Shown: one piece after another, positions 6,127-8,352 of the stretch | How positions within the stretch are numbered: the stretch's first letter is position 1 | Layout: every line of letters begins with the position of its first letter | Assembly: GCA_040394255.1 (NCBI GenBank) | Contig: JBEBSP010000119.1 | Location: forward strand, 1-8,352 | DNA from: Agaricicola taiwanensis_A | Lineage (GTDB): Bacteria > Pseudomonadota > Alphaproteobacteria > Rhizobiales > Methylopilaceae | Length of the DNA stretch: 8,352 nucleotides | Direction: 5' to 3' | Position numbers and translations under genes: made by a program | The notes under the pieces: generated by a model | Told to the model about the DNA's origin: nothing | Database searches by the model: none | What the model saw: the letters and a program-made list of their open reading frames with translations, nothing else

Positions 6127-6192
6127 ATGAAATCATATGCGCTCTTGCCTCTTGCTTTGGCAGCGCAACATGAAATCATAGGGGTTCTTGCC
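6127..6192 (+). repeat. Two-copy 23-bp direct repeat in the hprK-EIIA gap
   Basis: Copy 1 (6127-6149) and copy 2 (6170-6192) agree at 20 of 23 positions. Each begins with an identical 11-mer, ATGAAATCATA, followed by four or five variable bases and TCTTGCC. The copies start 43 bp apart, close to four helical turns. Copy 1 runs into a tandem 7-mer, CTCTTGC twice at 6142-6155. An overlapping dyad, ATGAT-N3-ATCAT, sits at 6124-6136. The stretch is conspicuously AT-rich for this window and lies 55-120 bp upstream of the EIIA start, so a pair of operator sites or a promoter region for the EIIA-HPr genes is plausible. The repeat is seen; the function is inferred. Confidence 0.6.
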
Positions 6193-6247
6193 GCGAAGGG
6201 CGGATGTGACGCGTTGCGCGAGGGGCGGGAACGCGTCGGAGACCTGA

Positions 6248-6649
6248 ATGATAGGCCTAGTACTCGTTACACACGGCAACCTCGCACGCGAGTTTCGCGC
6301 CGCTCTGGAGCATGTTGTCGGACCGCAGGGTCAACTCGAGACCATCACCATCGGTCCCGAGGACGATATGGAGAGCCGACGCCAGGACATCATGGCCGCC
6401 GTCGAGCATGTCGATGCCGGCGACGGCGTCGTCGTGCTCACGGACATGTTCGGCGGCACGCCCTCGAATCTCGCGATCTCCTGCATGGGCGGGCGGCAGG
6501 TCGAGGTGATCGCCGGCATCAACCTGCCGATGCTGATAAAGCTGGCCAGCGTCCGGTCCGAAACCACGCTGACCGACGCCGTGGCGCAGGCGCAGGACGC
6601 CGGACGCAAATACATCAACGTCGCCAGCAGGGTCCTGTCGGGCAAATGA
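6248..6649 (+). CDS. manX: PTS mannose-type EIIA component, regulatory PTS
   Basis: Phosphoryl acceptor protein of the EIIA-Man fold, 133 residues, the usual length for a stand-alone EIIA-Man. The phosphorylated residue is His9 in the N-terminal strand (LVLVTHGNLA). VVVLTDMFGGTPSN around 61-74 and the later GINLPML are typical of the family. No EIIB, EIIC or EIID sugar-transport genes are in the window, so a regulatory rather than transport role is likely, as for the alphaproteobacterial HPrK-HPr-EIIA systems. Enzyme I must be encoded elsewhere. The ATG is preceded by GGAG at 6238-6241 with a six-base spacing. Its stop overlaps the HPr start (ATGA). The symbol follows the rhizobial naming of this locus. 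Confidence 0.93.
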   Translation: MIGLVLVTHGNLAREFRAALEHVVGPQGQLETITIGPEDDMESRRQDIMAAVEHVDAGDGVVVLTDMFGGTPSNLAISCMGGRQVEVIAGINLPMLIKLASVRSETTLTDAVAQAQDAGRKYINVASRVLSGK

Positions 6650-6951
6650 ACCACACCGCGTCCCCGTCCGCTGTAAAGACCGTGCAGACGCGGGAGTTCC
6701 TGATCGTCAACAAGCGCGGCCTGCACGCGCGCGCCTCGGTCAAGTTCGTCAAATGCGTCGAGGCCTTCGACGCCGTCGTCACCGTGTCGCGGGCGGGCGA
6801 GACCGTGGGCGGAAGCTCGATCATGGGCCTGATGATGCTGTCCGCCGCGCCGGGCACCACCATCACCGTGTCGGCCACCGGCCGGCAGGCGGACGAGGCG
6901 CTGGACGCCCTCGGCGGGCTGATCGCCGACCGCTTCGGCGAAGAGGAATGA
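6646..6951 (+). CDS. ptsH: HPr phosphocarrier protein
   Basis: Phosphocarrier of the PTS, 101 residues. The histidine phosphorylated by enzyme I is His27 in NKRGLHARAS, equivalent to His15 of standard HPr. The regulatory serine for HprK is Ser58 in GGSSIMGLMML, 31 residues further on as for Ser46 of standard HPr. The protein has about 12-14 extra residues before the domain compared with the usual 85-90. The start codon is fixed by the ATGA overlap with EIIA, which implies translational coupling. With hprK upstream and EIIA alongside, this forms a complete HPr(Ser-P)/HPr(His-P)/EIIA switch apart from enzyme I. In rhizobia a metabolic gene such as ahcY can follow; here nothing similar is seen. 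Confidence 0.95.
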   Translation: MNHTASPSAVKTVQTREFLIVNKRGLHARASVKFVKCVEAFDAVVTVSRAGETVGGSSIMGLMMLSAAPGTTITVSATGRQADEALDALGGLIADRFGEEE

Positions 6952-6970
6952 CCCTTCTTCCGCTGTTTCG

Positions 6971-6982
6971 CTAAAATTTTAG
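6971..6982. repeat. Perfect 12-bp AT-rich palindrome after HPr
   Basis: CTAAAATTTTAG, 20 bases after the HPr stop codon, is perfectly self-complementary and stands out in a GC-rich window. A second imperfect dyad follows at 6982-6996 (GGaTCA-ttc-TGAaCC). They could be operator sites for the gene at 7054 or part of transcript-end signals. No function can be assigned. Confidence 0.35.
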
Positions 6983-6996
6983 GATCATTCTGAACC

Positions 6997-7011
6997 TGCC
7001 CTTACAGGGCA
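6997..7011 (+). terminator. Short hairpin after the PTS genes, weak terminator candidate
   Basis: TGCCCT-tac-AGGGCA forms a six-pair stem with a three-base loop, 45 bases after the HPr stop. There is no T-run immediately after it on the plus strand, so it does not fit a canonical intrinsic terminator. On the minus strand AAAATTTT comes about 16 bases beyond the stem, so termination of the right-hand minus-strand genes is also possible but not convincing. Confidence 0.25.
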
Positions 7012-7053
7012 AGGATGTAGCCTCCCGGCATGTACTTGGCTGGGGAGCCGGGA

Positions 7054-7302
7054 ATGATCGCGAGATGTCTCGCCGTGGCGATGGCCGTGGCGGCGATGGG
7101 CACGTCCGTGCAGGCGCAGGACCGCTTCGGCGGCATCCTGGCCATCGGTCTGGCGCTGACGCTCGGGCCGCTCGGCGACGCTTTCGAGGATCAGCCGCCG
7201 CCGGAACCTGCCCCATCCGCCGAGGAGGCCCCCGCCGAGGTGCCCTCCGATCTCGCCGCAGCCCTGACCACGAAGGCGATGACCTCGGCCACCGCGCGGT
7301 AG
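7054..7302 (+). CDS. Small hypothetical protein with possible signal peptide
   Basis: I do not recognise this 82-residue ORF. It begins with a basic residue and a hydrophobic run (MIARCLAVAMAVAAMGTSVQAQ), which looks like a Sec signal peptide with cleavage after AQA or AQ near residue 20-22. A second hydrophobic stretch (GILAIGLALTLGPLG) and a Pro/Glu/Ala-rich tail follow. I prefer the ATG at 7054 because GGGGAG at 7042-7047 lies six bases upstream; an in-frame ATG at 7030 has no ribosome site. The 3' third overlaps the convergent FlhB-domain gene by 112 bp, about 49 bp of it within that gene's conserved domain, which argues for caution. It could be a real secreted or membrane peptide or a chance ORF. 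Confidence 0.45.
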   Translation: MIARCLAVAMAVAAMGTSVQAQDRFGGILAIGLALTLGPLGDAFEDQPPPEPAPSAEEAPAEVPSDLAAALTTKAMTSATAR

Positions 7303-7508
7303 AGCGCGGGCGGAATTTCCTGATCGAGATCGAGGGCCGAAAGCGCGACCGCCAGCCCTTCGTTCCGCTCCACCGGCACACCGGCCGCGCGCGCGGTCTC
7401 CACGATGCGCTCGGCCACCGCGCCGCTGCCCTTGGCGACCACGCGCGGCGCGTTGGGTGCATCGTATTTCAGGGCCACGGCCGTCGGCCCGCGCGGGGTC
7501 CTGCTCAT
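7191..7508 (-). CDS. Stand-alone FlhB C-terminal-domain protein (EscU/YscU/HrcU family), no autocleavage motif
   Basis: A 105-residue protein resembling only the cytoplasmic substrate-specificity-switch domain of FlhB/YscU, with no membrane domain. Residues 8-85 carry family hallmarks: PTAVALKYD, APRVVAKG at 20-27, AGVPVERN at 42-49, then EIPPALYRAVAEVIAFV at 64-80. Full-length FlhB cleaves itself at Asn-Pro-Thr-His; here the region reads Gly-Pro-Thr-Ala, with the catalytic Asn and the His missing, so cleavage is not expected. The last 20 residues are a Gly/Ser/Ala tail overlapping the ORF on the other strand. The start overlaps the stop of the FliK-like gene (ATGA), so the two are probably translated together. 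Similar small homologues (FhlB, Bacillus YlqH) exist beside true FlhB; a role in export switching is inferred. Confidence 0.88.
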   Translation of the reverse strand: MSRTPRGPTAVALKYDAPNAPRVVAKGSGAVAERIVETARAAGVPVERNEGLAVALSALDLDQEIPPALYRAVAEVIAFVVRAAARSEGTSAGASSADGAGSGGG

Positions 7509-8350
7509 GTGCGGCGATCCATGAAGCCGCCGGGCGGATGGGCCGGGCGCGGCGGCGCGCCCCGGCGCACCACCACGTCGTCGACGGCAAAATCGGCCCG
7601 GTCGAGCGCCACGCGCAGGTCCGCGCTGGCGGCGGTCAGGTCGTCGGCGGTCTGCGGCCGCTCGGCCCAGAGCGTCACGGCCGCCGCCTCGCCGCGCAGG
7701 GTCACCAGCGCATGGACCGGCCCCATGGGCTCGATGTCGAGCGCGAAACGCATGCGCCAGACCGTGGCCGCCTCGCCTTCCGCGCCCGCGCCATGACCGT
7801 CGCGCTCGACAGCGAACTGCGCCACGGCGGCCTGCTGGCCGAAGACGACCGGGATTTCCACGTGCAGCGCGGCGGGCGGCGCGGGGCGGCCGGGCGCGCC
7901 GTCGTCGGGCAGGGACGCGATCTGCAAGAGACGGGTGCGGGCGAGCGCGCCTTCGGTCTGGGTCAGCAGGGTGCGGCCGATCTCGTCCGGCGTCCCGTCG
8001 ACGGCGATGGCCGCCATGGCCGGACGCTGGGCGCTGGGCGGATCGCCGCGCAGGGGCGGCGCGGGCGTGTCGCCGCCAGGCTGCGGCGCGGCGGTGAACG
8101 AATCCGCCGTCCCGACGAAGGACTGGAGCAGGTTGCGCAGCATCAGGAGCGCGCCCTTGAGGTCACCCGCGAGGCTGGCGGGCGGCGCGCCGGCCGCGAG
8201 GCGGGCCTCGTAGAGCACGCCGGACCCGGCCACGGCACGGGCGATGTCGTCGGCGCCGAAGGGCCGGTCGAGCGGCAGGCGGGCGCCGAGCACCTTGTGC
8301 GCCGCCGCCGTGACGGCGGGCGGCAGTGCCGGATCGGGCGCGTCCGTCAC
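7505..8350 (-). CDS. FliK-like flagellar hook-length control C-terminal domain protein, 5' end uncertain
   Basis: A 281-residue reading frame whose C-terminal third (about 163-265) matches the hook-length-control domain of alphaproteobacterial FliK-type proteins: LHVEIPVVFGQQ, a WRMRFALDIEPMGPVHALVTLRG stretch split over 198-220, then VTLWAERPQTADDL and VDDVVVRRGAPP. The N-terminal half is Ala/Pro-rich and poorly conserved, as expected for a ruler-like region, though shorter than classical FliK. The GTG at 8350 is three codon positions from the window edge, so the true start could lie outside. It overlaps the FlhB-domain gene by ATGA. FliK physically signals FlhB to switch export substrate, so this pairing with a mini-FlhB is suggestive. 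No other flagellar gene is in view, and a non-flagellar role cannot be excluded. Confidence 0.82.
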   Translation of the reverse strand: MTDAPDPALPPAVTAAAHKVLGARLPLDRPFGADDIARAVAGSGVLYEARLAAGAPPASLAGDLKGALLMLRNLLQSFVGTADSFTAAPQPGGDTPAPPLRGDPPSAQRPAMAAIAVDGTPDEIGRTLLTQTEGALARTRLLQIASLPDDGAPGRPAPPAALHVEIPVVFGQQAAVAQFAVERDGHGAGAEGEAATVWRMRFALDIEPMGPVHALVTLRGEAAAVTLWAERPQTADDLTAASADLRVALDRADFAVDDVVVRRGAPPRPAHPPGGFMDRRT

Positions 8351-8352
8351 CG

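Noticed and set aside
6124..6645. Plus-strand frame extending upstream of HPr through the EIIA gene
   Set aside because: It overlaps EIIA in another frame with no recognisable sequence until the HPr start at 6646, where HPr begins with an ATGA overlap.
7030..7053. Upstream in-frame ATG for the small secreted-protein ORF
   Set aside because: No ribosome site precedes 7030, whereas GGGGAG is well placed before 7054, and starting at 7054 gives a cleaner signal-peptide-like N-terminus.

Overview
This 8.35 kb, GC-rich window looks like an alphaproteobacterial chromosome, most likely Hyphomicrobiales-like. It carries the backbone known from rhizobia and relatives: pckA next to chvI-chvG, followed by hprK, a mannose-type EIIA and HPr. 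The genus cannot be fixed from the sequence alone.

Layout. (1) Positions 1-846, minus strand: the N-terminal 282 codons of ATP-dependent PEP carboxykinase (pckA), running off the left edge. (2) 1013-2041, minus: a compact LOV-domain (blue-light) histidine kinase of the HisKA_2 type. (3) 2172-2900, plus: a Crp/Fnr-family regulator divergent from the kinase. The 130-bp region between them holds a good match to an EcfG general-stress promoter, with a perfect dyad over its -10 element. (4) 3041-3736 chvI and 3904-5682 chvG, plus: the acid/envelope two-component system, separated by a 167-bp spacer with a long imperfect inverted repeat. (5) 5679-6119 hprK (overlapping chvG), 6248-6649 EIIA-Man and 6646-6951 HPr (overlapping EIIA), plus: a regulatory PTS with no sugar permease in view. 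The hprK-EIIA gap carries a 23-bp direct repeat. (6) 6952-7053: a junction rich in small dyads, then a small possible secreted-protein ORF (7054-7302, plus). (7) Convergent minus-strand genes at the right end: a FliK-type hook-length-control C-terminal protein (7505-8350, possibly 5' incomplete) overlapping a stand-alone FlhB C-terminal-domain protein (7191-7508).

How it may work together. ChvG-ChvI senses acid or envelope stress, and HprK/EIIA/HPr report carbon and energy status. pckA performs the entry step of gluconeogenesis, so the backbone is a stress-plus-carbon control island. The LOV kinase and Crp/Fnr pair sits between pckA and chvI, and I infer that it is a lineage-specific addition. 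With its EcfG-type promoter it looks like a light/general-stress input placed inside this island. This is the most interesting part of the window. The individual families are known; the arrangement and the non-coding elements are what merit checking.
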